A stretch of DNA of 64,000 nt from Xanthobacter dioxanivorans (GCF_016807805.1 NZ_CP063362.1:4568501-4632500); one strand, 5' to 3'. Shown: positions 28,652 through 37,591, numbered from the stretch's first letter. Notes: generated by a model from the letters alone, not told the origin. Translations and numbers: made by a program.

Positions 28652-29428
28652 CTACCCGGCCAGCCGCACGTTCTGCGGCAGCACAAACGGCCCGGCCGGC
28701 GCCACGCCCACCCGCACGGACACGCCAAACGCTTCTTCGAGCACGCGATCGGTGATCACCTCCCCGACCGGGCCGGCCGCGCGGATGCGCCCGCCGGCGA
28801 GGACCACGATCTCGTCGGCCACCATGGCCGCGAGGTTGAGGTCGTGCAGCACGGCGAGCACGCCGCCCCCCTTGTCCGCATGGGCACGGGCAAGGCGCAG
28901 CACCACCAGCTGGTGGGCGAGGTCGAGGCTCGCCGTGGGCTCGTCGAGGAACAGGTAGCTCGGCGCATCCGAAGGACCCAGCTCCAGCTGGGCGAGGATG
29001 CGGGCGAGTTGCACCCGCTGGCGCTCGCCACCCGACAGGCTGTCATAGCGCCGCGCGGCGAAGCCCGGCAGGTCCACGACGGCGAGCAGCCGGGCGATGC
29101 GCCCCGCGTCCCGTCCGTCCGCCGCCAAGAGCCCGGCACCGATCACCTCCCCCGCGGTGAAGGGGAACGCCACCTCGGCGGCCTGCGGCAGCACTGCGCG
29201 TCGGCGGGCCAGCGCCAGCGGATGCACGCGGGCGATGGGCCCGCCGTCAAGGCTCACCGATCCCCCCGCCAGCCGCTGCTCGCCAGACATGGCCTTCAGC
29301 AGGGTGGACTTGCCAGCCCCGTTCGGTCCCACCAGCACCGTGACGGCCCCGGGCCGCACGGCGAGGCTCGCCCCATCCACCAGCGTGCGGCCGCCAGCCA
29401 CCACGCGCACGTCTTCAGCCCGGTACAT
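28652..29428 (-). CDS. hmuV: Heme ABC transporter ATP-binding protein HmuV
   Basis: ATPase of the periplasm-to-cytoplasm heme importer, 258 residues. Walker A GPNGAGKSTLLKAM, signature LSGGERQRVQLARIL and Walker B SYLFLDEPTASLDLAHQ are present, with the Q-loop in RRRAVLPQAAEVAFPFTAGE and the H-loop in VLHDLNLAAMVADE. The sequence is typical of FecE/HmuV family proteins. It starts 4 bases after hmuU stops and is the last gene of the hmuT-hmuU-hmuV operon. Confidence 0.95.
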   Translation of the reverse strand: MYRAEDVRVVAGGRTLVDGASLAVRPGAVTVLVGPNGAGKSTLLKAMSGEQRLAGGSVSLDGGPIARVHPLALARRRAVLPQAAEVAFPFTAGEVIGAGLLAADGRDAGRIARLLAVVDLPGFAARRYDSLSGGERQRVQLARILAQLELGPSDAPSYLFLDEPTASLDLAHQLVVLRLARAHADKGGGVLAVLHDLNLAAMVADEIVVLAGGRIRAAGPVGEVITDRVLEEAFGVSVRVGVAPAGPFVLPQNVRLAG

Positions 29429-29432
29429 CGGC

Positions 29433-30521
29433 TCACCCCACGAATGCGCGGCGCCGCAGCAGCAGCCACAGGAAAAAGGGCGCCCCCACGAGGGCGGTGA
29501 CGACCCCGAGGGGCAGTTCCGCCGGGGCGGCGATCATGCGCGCCAGGATGTCGGCGGCGAGCAGCACCGCCACGCCGAGCAGCGCGGACGCCGGCAGCAG
29601 CGTCCGATGCGAGGGGCCGATCACCAGCCGGGCCAGGTGCGGCACCACCAGCCCCACGAACCCGACCACCCCCGCTGCCGCCACGCTGGCGCCGACGCCG
29701 GCCGCCACGGCGACGACGGCGATGCGCTTCAACCGTTCCACCGCCACCCCGGCGTGGAAGGCCTCCGCCTCCCCCAGCGCCAGTGCGTCCAGCCCGCGCG
29801 AAAGCGACAGGGCGGCAGCCAGCAGCCCGAGCACGAAGGGAGCGGCCATCGCGGCCTTGAGCCAGGTGGCACCGCCGAGGCTGCCCAGGGTCCAGAACAG
29901 GAATTCCCGCGTCTGCTGCTCGGAGGCGAGGAAGACCATCACGCCGGTGCCGGCGCTCGCCAGCGCGCCGAGGGCGAGGCCGGCGAAGAGCAGCGTGGCC
30001 ACGGAGGTGCGCCCGTCCCGCTCGGCGAGGCGGGCAATGAGCAGCGTGGTGCCGAGCCCGCCGGCGAAGGCGGCCAGCGGCAGCCCCAAGGCCTGGAGCG
30101 GGGCGGGCAGCAGGGCGGCAACCGGCGCCCCGAATACCACGAATGCCACCGCCGCCAGCGCCGCGCCGGGGGCGACGCCCACGAGGCCGGGATCGGCCAG
30201 CGGATTGCGGAACACGCCCTGCATGAGGGCGCCCGCCACCGCCGTGCCGGCCCCGGTCAGCGCCCCGACCACAGCGCGGGGAAAGCGCACGTCTAGCACC
30301 ACGATGCGCTCGCGCAGGGTTGCCGCCGGGGTGCCCGTGCCCGTGGCCCAGTCCCACAGGATGGCGAGCACGCGGCCCGGCGGAATGGTGAACGGGCCGA
30401 TGACCAGGGCGCCGAGGAAGGCGGCGACGGCCAGCACGGCGAACAGCACGAGGCCGGTCGCCACAGGCCGCCCCGCCAGGGCACGGGTTCCGCCCGCCAT
30501 TGCCAGAGGCTCCGCGCTCAT
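29433..30521 (-). CDS. hmuU: Heme ABC transporter permease HmuU (FecCD family)
   Basis: Inner-membrane permease, 362 residues, about ten helices. FecCD signatures are GTPAATLRERIVVLDVRFPR, the RAVVGALTGAGTAVAGALMQ block followed by GVFRNPLADPGLVGVAPGAA, and GFVGLVVPHLARLVIGPSHR near the C-terminus, where the coupling helix contacts the ATPase. The ATG at 30521 overlaps the hmuT stop by 4 bases, showing translational coupling. Confidence 0.95.
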   Translation of the reverse strand: MSAEPLAMAGGTRALAGRPVATGLVLFAVLAVAAFLGALVIGPFTIPPGRVLAILWDWATGTGTPAATLRERIVVLDVRFPRAVVGALTGAGTAVAGALMQGVFRNPLADPGLVGVAPGAALAAVAFVVFGAPVAALLPAPLQALGLPLAAFAGGLGTTLLIARLAERDGRTSVATLLFAGLALGALASAGTGVMVFLASEQQTREFLFWTLGSLGGATWLKAAMAAPFVLGLLAAALSLSRGLDALALGEAEAFHAGVAVERLKRIAVVAVAAGVGASVAAAGVVGFVGLVVPHLARLVIGPSHRTLLPASALLGVAVLLAADILARMIAAPAELPLGVVTALVGAPFFLWLLLRRRAFVG

Positions 30522-31465
30522 TGGTCCTTCTCCATGCTCCAGGGGCGCGCCGGCAGCTCCGGCAGCCGGGTGCCGGGACGAAGCGCGGACGCGAGGTCCC
30601 GCGCCGCACGGGGAGAACGCGGGCCGAAGCCCAGCAGATAGGAGCCCGGCAGGGTCACCAGCCTTCGGTCGCGCGCGGCCGGCGTGCCGGCGAAGGCGGG
30701 AAGGGAGAAGACCGTGTCGGCATCGAGCACCTGCCCGCCACCCTGCATCACCACCACCGCGTCCGGCTCCGCCGACATGGCCGCCTCGTCGAGGGCCGGC
30801 TTGAATCCCTTGATGGAGGCCATGGCGTTGGAGACGCCGGCGAGGCGCAGGATAGCGTCGGCGCTGGTGTCGGCCCCGCCCACCACCGCCGCCCCGCCCG
30901 ACGCGGACAGGACGAACACCGCCCGCGGCCGTTCGGGCAGCAGCTTCACCATGGCGTCGAGGGCGGCGAAGTCCGCGGCCACATCGGCGGCCAGCGCCCG
31001 GCCCTTCTCCTCCTCCCCCACCGCATTCGCCACCGCCTCGATCTTGCGCAAGACCCCCTCCGGGCTGTGCGCGTCCGGAATGATCACCACGGGCACCGAG
31101 GCCTGCTCCAGTACATCGAGGGTGGACCGCGGCCCCGCGCCCTCCACGGCGAGGATCAGGCTCGGCCCCACGGAAAGCACGCCCTCGGGCGAGAGCGCGC
31201 GGGAATAGCCCACGTCCGGCTTCTTGCGGGCGGCGGCGGGGTAACGGCTGGTCTGGTCCACCGCCACCACCCGCTCGCCCAGCCCCAGCGCGAACAGGAT
31301 CTCGGTCACCGCCCCGCCGATGGAGACGATGCGCGAGGCGTCCGCGACGGCGACCGTGCGCCCGCGCGCATCCCGGATCTCGGCGGCGGCCGCGCCGAGG
31401 CCGGCGACGGCTATCGAAACGGCAAGGCAGGAAACGAGCAACAAGAGAGAGCGGCGGCGTTTCAT
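30518..31465 (-). CDS. hmuT: Heme-binding periplasmic protein HmuT
   Basis: Periplasmic heme-binding protein of the ABC importer, 315 residues. It has a signal peptide (MKRRRSLLLLVSCLAVSIAVAG, cleaved near residue 28) and then the class III binding-protein fold: RIVSIGGAVTEILFALGLGERVV and AVDQTSRYPAAARKKPDVGY. Tyr and His side chains near VDQTSRYP and DVGYSR are candidate heme ligands by analogy with HmuT proteins. First gene of the operon; its start is 4 bases from an Irr-type box and it is divergent from the TonB receptor gene. Confidence 0.94.
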   Translation of the reverse strand: MKRRRSLLLLVSCLAVSIAVAGLGAAAAEIRDARGRTVAVADASRIVSIGGAVTEILFALGLGERVVAVDQTSRYPAAARKKPDVGYSRALSPEGVLSVGPSLILAVEGAGPRSTLDVLEQASVPVVIIPDAHSPEGVLRKIEAVANAVGEEEKGRALAADVAADFAALDAMVKLLPERPRAVFVLSASGGAAVVGGADTSADAILRLAGVSNAMASIKGFKPALDEAAMSAEPDAVVVMQGGGQVLDADTVFSLPAFAGTPAARDRRLVTLPGSYLLGFGPRSPRAARDLASALRPGTRLPELPARPWSMEKDQ

Positions 31466-31468
31466 AGA

Positions 31469-31485
31469 ATTAGAAAACTTCCATT
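31469..31485 (-). promoter_or_regulatory. ICE-like box (candidate Irr operator)
   Basis: The sequence ATTAGAAAACTTCCATT matches 10 of the 14 fixed positions of the Irr control element consensus TTTAGAANNNTTCTAAA, including AGAA-N3-TTC. It begins 4 bases upstream of the hmuT start codon. Irr is the iron/heme-responsive regulator of Rhizobiales, so iron control of heme uptake from this site is expected. By-eye match; not tested. Confidence 0.5.
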
Positions 31486-31528
31486 CTGAGTATATAGGCG
31501 AATCTCACCTCCCTGCGACAGCAACTTT

Positions 31529-31541
31529 TTGAATTATTCAA
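31529..31541. promoter_or_regulatory. Perfect palindrome in the hmuT-receptor intergenic region
   Basis: TTGAAT-T-ATTCAA is a perfect 6-1-6 inverted repeat in the AT-rich centre of the divergent region. It is a candidate operator or part of a promoter for either direction; its regulator cannot be named. Confidence 0.4.
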
Positions 31542-31745
31542 TTTTCATTGCGGTCACATCGAAGTGGTATATGCGCCACAATCAGTGGCGTTATTTGGCA
31601 CCATTGGCAAGATTCATGTAATAATCTTGACGGCTCTGTGGCCGAAAGGTAGCAGGGGAGGAGCAGGCGGGGGCCTGCGGCACGCCACGTCCCTCACGGC
31701 GGACGATAGCCAGCTCGATCATTCGCCTATTTCCAGGAGACGATC

Positions 31746-33962
31746 ATGGCGCGCAGGCCGCACCGCACGGGTGTTTCGGCGGGTATTTCCAACAGGACGA
31801 GGGGGGTCTTGCGCTCGGGTGTCGCGGCTTCCGCATTGCTATTGGCCACGGGCGGCGCCTTCGCCCAGAGCGCGCCCGCGGCGACCGATCCATCCGCCGA
31901 CACCGGCAGCCAGGTCACCCTCGACACCATCACGGTCGCGGCGACACTGACCGAGGAGCGCACCATCGACACGCTCGCCGCGGTCAGCGTGGTGCGCCCC
32001 GACGATCTGATCCAGTTCATGCCGGACCGCGTGCAGGACGTGTTCTTCGGCATGCCCGGCACCACCGTGATCCAGAACGGAAACTCGCCCCAGGCCGCCA
32101 TCAACATCCGCGGCCTGCAGGATTTCGGCCGCGTCGCCGTGTTCGTCGACGGGGCGCGGCAGAACTTCACCCAGCTCGGCCACGGCTCGGGGGCGGGCAC
32201 GTTCTTCCTGGAGCCGGGCCTGCTCGCCGACGTGGACGTGGTGCGCGGGCCGGTGTCCAACATCTACGGTTCGGGCGCCATCGGCGGCGTGGTCACCTTC
32301 CGCACCAAGGATGCCGACGACATCATCAAGAAGGGCCAGGCCTGGGGCGTGGAATCCACCGGCGAGTTCGGCTCCAACGGCCCCATGGGCTACGGCGCCC
32401 TGTTCGGCGCGGCCCGCGTCGGCCAGAACATCGACCTGTTCTTCGGCGGCACCTACCGCGCCCAGAACGATTATGAGGACGGCGACGGCAACGTGGTACC
32501 CGGCTCCGGCTACGACACCTGGACCGGCACGGCCAAGGCCACCTTCCGCCCCGCCGACTTCCATGAGGTGAAGATCAGCGCCCTCAACTATTCCGCCGAC
32601 TACACGACCTACAATGCGGCACTGGTGAACAATGACGTTCCCGCCTCCGCCACGCAATACGGCACCACCGTGCTCAACCAGACGGTGACCGGGAGCTACA
32701 ACTACTCCAACCCCGACGACAACGTCTTCGACTGGCGCAGCAGCATCTACTGGAACCGGGTGAAGCAGGATCAGCTGAAGGTGGCCGGCACGCCGAGCTC
32801 GATCACCGGCGCCATCGGCGACCCGCGCACCTTCACCATCAACACCGTTGGCTTCGACGCCAACAACACGTCGCGCTTCAACTGGAGCGGCATCCGCAAC
32901 GCCATCACCGTGGGCGGCGACTACTTCCACGACGACGTGGACAACGTGGACAATTACGGCTTCGGCGAAGGCTACAACCCCAACGGGGAGCGCGGGGTGG
33001 GCGGCGCCTTCGTGCAGTGGAAGGCCAACTACTCCACCTGGCTCGAAGCCCAGGCGGCGGTGCGCTATGACACCTACAATCTCTCCGGTGACGGAGTCTC
33101 CACCGACGGCGACCGCTTCTCCCCCAAGGCCACCGTCGGTGTCACCCCGTGGAGTTGGGTGACCGTCTACGGGACCTATGCCGAGGGTTACCGCGCGCCG
33201 GCCATCACCGAGACGCTGGTTTCCGGTGCCCATCCGCCGAACATCCCGCTCGTCTTCTGCCCCGATGGCAGCTACGGCGTGTTCTGCTTCGTGCCCAACC
33301 CGTACCTCAAGCCCGAGGTGGGCAAGAACAAGGAAATCGGCCTTAACCTGAAGTTCGACGACATCTTCACGAAGGGCGACAAATTCCGCGCCAAGGCGAA
33401 TGTGTATCGCAACGACGTAGAAGATTATATCGAGCTGGTCGGCTACAACATGACACCGTTCGGCACCTATGCCGACTATCAATACCAGAACATCGCCAAC
33501 GCGAGACTGCAGGGCTTTGAATTCGAGAGCAATTACGACGCCGGATCATGGTTCGCCGGGTTCAATGCGACCGTTTCGGACGGCGAGAACGTGGACAATG
33601 GGCAGCCCCTCGCCAACGTGATGCCCAGCAACATCGCAACGACCCTCGGGGCACGTTTCCTCGAAAACAAGCTCACCGTCTCGGTGCGCTGGCAGTGGGT
33701 GGCCGCCAAGACCGCCGCCGACCTGCCGACGGATTCCCCCTACGAGCCGACGCCAAGCTTCAACCTCGTGAATTTCTACGTGGGCTACCAGCCCAGCGAG
33801 AACCTGCTGGCCTCCCTTTCCGTTGAGAACCTGCTCAACGAGCAGTATGTTCAATACCAGCAGTTTCTGCCGAGCGCCGGCCTCACCGTGAAGGGCGGGC
33901 TCAAGATCCGCTTCGGGGCGGATACGATCGCCGCGGCGACGCCCTCGCCCCTGTTCAAGTAG
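31746..33962 (+). CDS. TonB-dependent heme/hemoglobin receptor
   Basis: Outer-membrane 22-strand beta-barrel transporter (738 residues) that takes up heme using TonB energy. A long signal peptide ends at AFAQ. The plug domain follows (FFGMPGTTVIQNGNSPQAAI, INIRGLQDFGRVAVFVDGAR, GPVSNIYGSGAIGGVV). Heme-receptor boxes are visible: a FRAP-type box as YRAP in EGYRAPAITE, an NPNL-type box as NPYLKPE, and a histidine between them in SGAHPPN, matching the expected heme-ligand His. Two cysteines (CPDGSYGVFC) lie in the same loop. Divergent from hmuTUV, and followed by a small heme monooxygenase-like gene. Confidence 0.95.
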   Translation: MARRPHRTGVSAGISNRTRGVLRSGVAASALLLATGGAFAQSAPAATDPSADTGSQVTLDTITVAATLTEERTIDTLAAVSVVRPDDLIQFMPDRVQDVFFGMPGTTVIQNGNSPQAAINIRGLQDFGRVAVFVDGARQNFTQLGHGSGAGTFFLEPGLLADVDVVRGPVSNIYGSGAIGGVVTFRTKDADDIIKKGQAWGVESTGEFGSNGPMGYGALFGAARVGQNIDLFFGGTYRAQNDYEDGDGNVVPGSGYDTWTGTAKATFRPADFHEVKISALNYSADYTTYNAALVNNDVPASATQYGTTVLNQTVTGSYNYSNPDDNVFDWRSSIYWNRVKQDQLKVAGTPSSITGAIGDPRTFTINTVGFDANNTSRFNWSGIRNAITVGGDYFHDDVDNVDNYGFGEGYNPNGERGVGGAFVQWKANYSTWLEAQAAVRYDTYNLSGDGVSTDGDRFSPKATVGVTPWSWVTVYGTYAEGYRAPAITETLVSGAHPPNIPLVFCPDGSYGVFCFVPNPYLKPEVGKNKEIGLNLKFDDIFTKGDKFRAKANVYRNDVEDYIELVGYNMTPFGTYADYQYQNIANARLQGFEFESNYDAGSWFAGFNATVSDGENVDNGQPLANVMPSNIATTLGARFLENKLTVSVRWQWVAAKTAADLPTDSPYEPTPSFNLVNFYVGYQPSENLLASLSVENLLNEQYVQYQQFLPSAGLTVKGGLKIRFGADTIAAATPSPLFK

Positions 33963-34017
33963 CCACGCCGTTCCGGCGCAGCCAACCTGCATCCATATTG
34001 CGCATGGAGTTGAGAAG

Positions 34018-34353
34018 ATGTTCATCGCCACCAACAGGTTCAAGGTGAAGCACGGCTCGGAGGCCGAGTTCGAGCAGGTATGGCGCGAGCGCGATACCCA
34101 CATCGCTGCCGTCCCCGGCTTCGTCGCCTTCGATCTGTGCCGCGGCGGAGAGAAGGAGGACCACACCCTCTACATCTCCCACACCGTCTGGGCGTCCAAG
34201 GCCGACTTCGAGGCCTGGACCAAGTCTGAAGCCTTCCGCCTCGCCCACCGCAACGCCGGCGCCTCCTCCAACCGGGTGAACTATATCGGCGGTCCGGAGT
34301 TTGAAGGCTTTGAATCCGTGCTGTCCCTCACCCCCGGTGAGAAGGCGGCCTGA
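34018..34353 (+). CDS. Heme-degrading monooxygenase-like protein (HmuQ/IsdG-type ABM fold)
   Basis: 111 residues with the antibiotic-biosynthesis-monooxygenase fold: MFIATNRFKVKHGSEAEFEQ, VWRERDTHIAAVPGFVAFDL, TLYISHTVWASKADFEAWTK. Rhizobial HmuQ/HmuD proteins of this fold cleave heme and release iron; the location 55 bases after the heme receptor gene supports that role. It also resembles generic ABM-fold proteins, so heme cleavage is inference. Start ATG 34018 has the usual spacing to a purine-rich GAGTTGAGA. Two hairpins follow. Confidence 0.85.
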   Translation: MFIATNRFKVKHGSEAEFEQVWRERDTHIAAVPGFVAFDLCRGGEKEDHTLYISHTVWASKADFEAWTKSEAFRLAHRNAGASSNRVNYIGGPEFEGFESVLSLTPGEKAA

Positions 34354-34366
34354 GCGGATTTCACCC

Positions 34367-34388
34367 GCGCCGGGACTGCCCCCGGCGC
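34367..34388. repeat. Hairpin upstream of the main terminator
   Basis: GCGCCGGG (34367-34374) and CCCGGCGC (34381-34388) form an 8-base perfect stem with a 6-base loop. No T-run follows. It precedes the intrinsic terminator by about 20 bases and may add to termination. Confidence 0.5.
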
Positions 34389-34406
34389 TCCCATCGTGGC
34401 ACCTCG

Positions 34407-34442
34407 CCCGGCCGGGTCCCCACCCGCGCCGGGTTTTCTTTT
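34407..34442 (+). terminator. Rho-independent terminator of the heme receptor/monooxygenase unit
   Basis: A GC-rich stem with outer arms CCCGGC (34407-34412) and GCCGGG (34428-34433), inner arms GGGT (34414-34417) and ACCC (34422-34425), and a 4-base CCCC loop. The stem is followed at once by TTTTCTTTT (34434-34442). This is a textbook intrinsic terminator, about 55 bases past the monooxygenase stop. Confidence 0.85.
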
Positions 34443-34566
34443 CGCTGGCGTCCCTTTCTGCCGGCTTCTCTCGGCCCCGGCGGGCCCTTCCCTCCCCGCC
34501 CGGGCTTGTCTACCGTCGCGCCATGACATTGCATTGCGGCCATCCGGCCGGAGGGATTTCTCGCCC

Positions 34567-36074
34567 ATGAGCGCATATTCCGACCTTTCCGCCCATTTCG
34601 CCCGGGCCTCGGCCCTGTCCAACGGCATCGGCATTCTCCAGTGGGACAGCGACACCATGATGCCGAAGGGCGCCGCCGGAACCCGGGCGGAGAGCCTGGC
34701 GCTGCTGCGCGTGCTCAGCCACGGCATGGTGACAGACCCGCGCATCGCCGACTGGATCGGCGCGGCCGGGAGTGAAGAGCTCGGTCCCTGGGAGCGCGCC
34801 AACCTGCGCGAGATGGAGCGGCTCTACACGGTGCAGACCGCTTTGCCCTCCGACCTCGTGGAGGCGTCCAGCAAGGCGGTGTCCAAGTGCGAGATGGCCT
34901 GGCGCAAGGCGCGCGCCGAGGCGGACTTTCCCGCGCTCCTGCCTTATCTGGGGGAGGTGCTGCGCCTGCAGCGGGAGATCGCCCGGGCCAAGGGCGAGAA
35001 GCTCGGGCTCCTGCCCTATGACGCGTTGCTCAACGATTACGAGCCCGGGGGCCGCTCGGCGCGCATAGACGCCTTGTTCGACGACCTCGCCGCCTTCCTG
35101 CCCGCCTTCACCGAGGAGGTGCTGGAGGTGCAGGCGCGTCGGCCGCCCACTCCGCCCTTGTCCGGCCCGTTCGCAGTGGAGGCGCAGCGGGCGCTGGGGT
35201 GGAGATGATGAAGGTGGTGGGATTCGATTTCGAGCGCGGCCGGCTCGACGTCTCCGTCCATCCCTTCTGCGGTGGGGCGGACAACGACGTGCGCATCACC
35301 ACGCGCTATGACGAAACCGACTTCTCCCGCGCCCTCATGGGCGTGCTGCATGAGACCGGCCATGCCCTCTACGAGCAGGGCCGGCCGCAGGCCTATCTTG
35401 AGCAGCCGGTGGGCGCCGCCCGCTCCATGAGCGTGCATGAGAGCCAGTCCCTGCTCATGGAGATGCAGGCCTGCCGCAGCCGGGAATTCCTCACCTTCGC
35501 TGCCCCGCGCATGCGGGCCGCCTTCGGCGCCTCCGGCCCCGGCTGGGAGCCGGATGCCCTGTGGCGGCTCTATACCCGTGTGGAGCGTGGCTTCATCCGC
35601 GTGGATGCGGACGAGGTGACTTATCCCGCCCACGTCATCCTGCGCTATCGCCTGGAAAAGGCGCTGATCGCCGACGAGATGCCGCTGTCCGACCTCCCCG
35701 CCGCCTGGGCCGAGGGGATGAAGGGGCTCTTGGGGGTGGTGCCGCCGGACGACCGCCTCGGCTGCCTGCAGGACATCCACTGGCCGAGCGGCGGCTGGGG
35801 CTACTTCCCCACCTATACCCTTGGCGCCATGACCGCCGCCCAGCTGTTCGATGCCGCCTGCCGGGCGGACGCCAGCATCCTGCCCGGCATCGCCCGCGGC
35901 GATTTTGCCCCCCTGCTCGCATGGCTGCGCGCGAACGTGCACAGCCAGGGCTCGCTGCTGGAGACCGACGACCTCCTCACCCGTGCCACCGGGCGGCCCC
36001 TCGATGCCTCGGTGTTCAAGGCGCACCTACGCCGGCGCTATGGCGGCGAGATGGAACAGGACGTGGCGGCGTAG
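34567..36074 (+). pseudogene. Carboxypeptidase M32 (Taq family), frameshifted as sequenced
   Basis: Zinc-dependent metallocarboxypeptidase. The first part (ATG 34567, MSAYSDLSAHFARASAL) runs to AQRALGW and stops; the other frame continues GVEMMKVVGFDFERGRLDVS, giving the catalytic HETGH (in VLHETGHALYEQG) with the third ligand in SVHESQSLLME, and ending at 36074. The break is a G4 run at 35196-35199; with one more G the reading is LGVEMMKV and the protein is 502 residues, the family length. There is no other lesion, so this is probably a sequencing error and an active enzyme. GGAGGG about 11 bases upstream supports the start. A strong terminator follows. Confidence 0.9.
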
Positions 36075-36090
36075 GTCAGCCCTGCCGGGA

Positions 36091-36114
36091 ATGCGGGCTT
36101 GGGCCCGCATTTTT
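36091..36114 (+). terminator. Rho-independent terminator after the M32 peptidase
   Basis: ATGCGGGC (36091-36098), 4-base loop, GCCCGCAT (36103-36110), then TTTT (36111-36114). Perfect 8-base stem, 16 bases after the peptidase stop codon; a clear intrinsic terminator just before the MarR promoter. Confidence 0.88.
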
Positions 36115-36120
36115 CGCCTC

Positions 36121-36167
36121 AGTAGTTGACTAGGAACTCACGTCATATAGTTTCCTAGTTAACTACT
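36121..36167. promoter_or_regulatory. Double MarR-type operator
   Basis: A 16-base inverted repeat: AGTAGTTGACTAGGAA at 36121-36136 and TTCCTAGTTAACTACT at 36152-36167, one mismatch, 15-base spacer. Each arm contains a 10-base palindrome or near-palindrome: TAGTTGACTA (36123-36132) and TAGTTAACTA (36156-36165), a spacing of 33 bases (about three helical turns). It ends 3 bases before the marR start region. The TATAGT at 36146-36151 between the sites could be the -10 element. MarR autoregulation of the downstream pair is the expected function. Confidence 0.8.
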
Positions 36168-36176
36168 GAGGTGCCC

Positions 36177-36647
36177 GTGACCAACATCCCGTCCCGTCCT
36201 GAGCTTGCGACGCTCGAGGCCCATCTGGGGTACTGGCTGCGCTTCGTGTCGAACCAGGTGTCCCACGCCTTCGGCCTCAAGCTCGCCGGGCGTGGCGTGA
36301 CGGTGGCGGAATGGGTGGTGCTACGCGAGCTCTACGACGCCGAGACCTGCGTCCCGAGCGCCCTCGCCGATCGGCTGGGCATGACGCGGGGCGCCATCTC
36401 CAAGCTCGCCGACCGGCTGGAGGCCAAGGGCCTCGCCGCACGCCGGGCCGACACGGACGACCGCCGCTTCCAGACCCTGACGCTATCCGCCGGGGGCCGC
36501 GCGCTGGTGCCGGAACTGGCGGCGCTGGCGGACGCCAACGACGCCGATTTCTTCGGCCACCTGGACCCCGCCGACCGTGTCCGCCTGGAGGCGGTCCTGC
36601 GCGACATCGTCCGGCGCAAGGGATTGAAGGCCGTTCCGGTCGACTGA
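36177..36647 (+). CDS. MarR-family transcriptional regulator
   Basis: Winged-helix dimer repressor, about 156 residues. The HTH is LADRLGMTRGAISKLADRLEAKGL with the wing RRADTDDRRFQTLTLSAGG. Start is GTG 36177, with GAGGTG just upstream; GTG 36171 two codons earlier is also possible. The operator directly precedes it. The next gene (DUF1398) starts 43 bases after the stop on the same strand and is the likely target. No ligand can be inferred. Confidence 0.92.
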   Translation: MTNIPSRPELATLEAHLGYWLRFVSNQVSHAFGLKLAGRGVTVAEWVVLRELYDAETCVPSALADRLGMTRGAISKLADRLEAKGLAARRADTDDRRFQTLTLSAGGRALVPELAALADANDADFFGHLDPADRVRLEAVLRDIVRRKGLKAVPVD

Positions 36648-36689
36648 CGCGCCGCGCGAACCACCCCCTTGATTTCAGGAGAGGTAAAG

Positions 36690-37091
36690 ATGGACCAGAC
36701 CGTTCACAGCATCATCCGCGACTGCATCACCGCCTCGGACGACGAGCGCATCACCTTCGGCGAGGTGGTGGGAAAACTGATCGCTGCAGGGGTCGAGCGC
36801 TATGACGCCGACCTCGTGCGCTCCGAGAAGACCTTCTACATGCCGGACGGCGACAGCACCGTGCTTCCCAGCAGCCGGATCGACGGGACCGCGTCGGCGG
36901 ACTTCTCGCCGGCCACCGTTGAAGCCGCCGTCCGCGCCATCCAGGCGGGGCAGATCCGGTACAAGGAATTCTGCCGGCGCATCCTCGCCGGTGGCTGCGT
37001 CGGCTATCAGGTGAGCCTCGCCGGGCGCCGGGCCATCTATTACGGGCGCACCGGCGATGCCCACGTGGAATGGTTCCCCGGCGCGCGCTGA
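36690..37091 (+). CDS. DUF1398 family protein
   Basis: 133 residues, start ATG 36690 with an AGGAGAGG ribosome site. The DUF1398 (YbcV-like) pattern is seen in YDADLVRSEKTFYMPDGDST, YKEFCRRILAGGCVGYQVSL and GRRAIYYGRTGDAHVEWFPG. The function is unknown. It follows marR and probably forms one transcript with it; MarR would therefore repress it in the absence of a ligand. Confidence 0.9.
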   Translation: MDQTVHSIIRDCITASDDERITFGEVVGKLIAAGVERYDADLVRSEKTFYMPDGDSTVLPSSRIDGTASADFSPATVEAAVRAIQAGQIRYKEFCRRILAGGCVGYQVSLAGRRAIYYGRTGDAHVEWFPGAR

Positions 37092-37216
37092 TCAGGGTCT
37101 GCCCCAAGGGCATGCCGGGCCAATGCATGTCATCCCGGCGCTTCGCGACTTTTGCGCCGGCCTGTCGGCCGTGGTCATACTCCCGCGTCCTTGCAGAAGA
37201 CGAAAGGGAGCTCCCC

Positions 37217-37591
37217 ATGATGTACGCCATCCTCTGCTACCACGAAGAAGACGTGGTCTGCGCCTGGAGCAAGGAGGAGGACGCCGCCGTCATGGCGCGG
37301 ATCGGCGAGGTGCAGGAGCGCCTGATCAAGGCCGGCAAGATGGGGGCCTCGCTGCGCCTCCTGCCCACCACCGCCGCCGCCACCCTGCGCAAGACCCAGG
37401 AGCCGCCGCTGATCATCGACGGCCCCTTCGCCGAGACCAAGGAACAGCTGCTCGGCTTCTACCTGGTGGACGCCGCCGATCTGGAGGATGCCCTCGCCAT
37501 CGCCCGCGACCTCGCCGCCGCCAATCCCGGCGGCGCCTACGAGATCCGCCCGGTGGGCATGTTCTTTCCCGACCAGCGGACCGGAACGTGA
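37217..37591 (+). CDS. YCII/DGPF-domain protein (ECF sigma partner)
   Basis: 124-residue YCII-fold protein. The motif IIDGPFAETKEQLLGFYLV is the signature DGPF segment of the family that is co-encoded with ECF42-type sigma factors. Start ATG 37217 has AAAGGGAG upstream; a second ATG follows three bases later. Its stop overlaps the next gene's GTG start (GTGA), indicating coupling. The precise activity of DGPF proteins is not known. Confidence 0.92.
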   Translation: MMYAILCYHEEDVVCAWSKEEDAAVMARIGEVQERLIKAGKMGASLRLLPTTAAATLRKTQEPPLIIDGPFAETKEQLLGFYLVDAADLEDALAIARDLAAANPGGAYEIRPVGMFFPDQRTGT

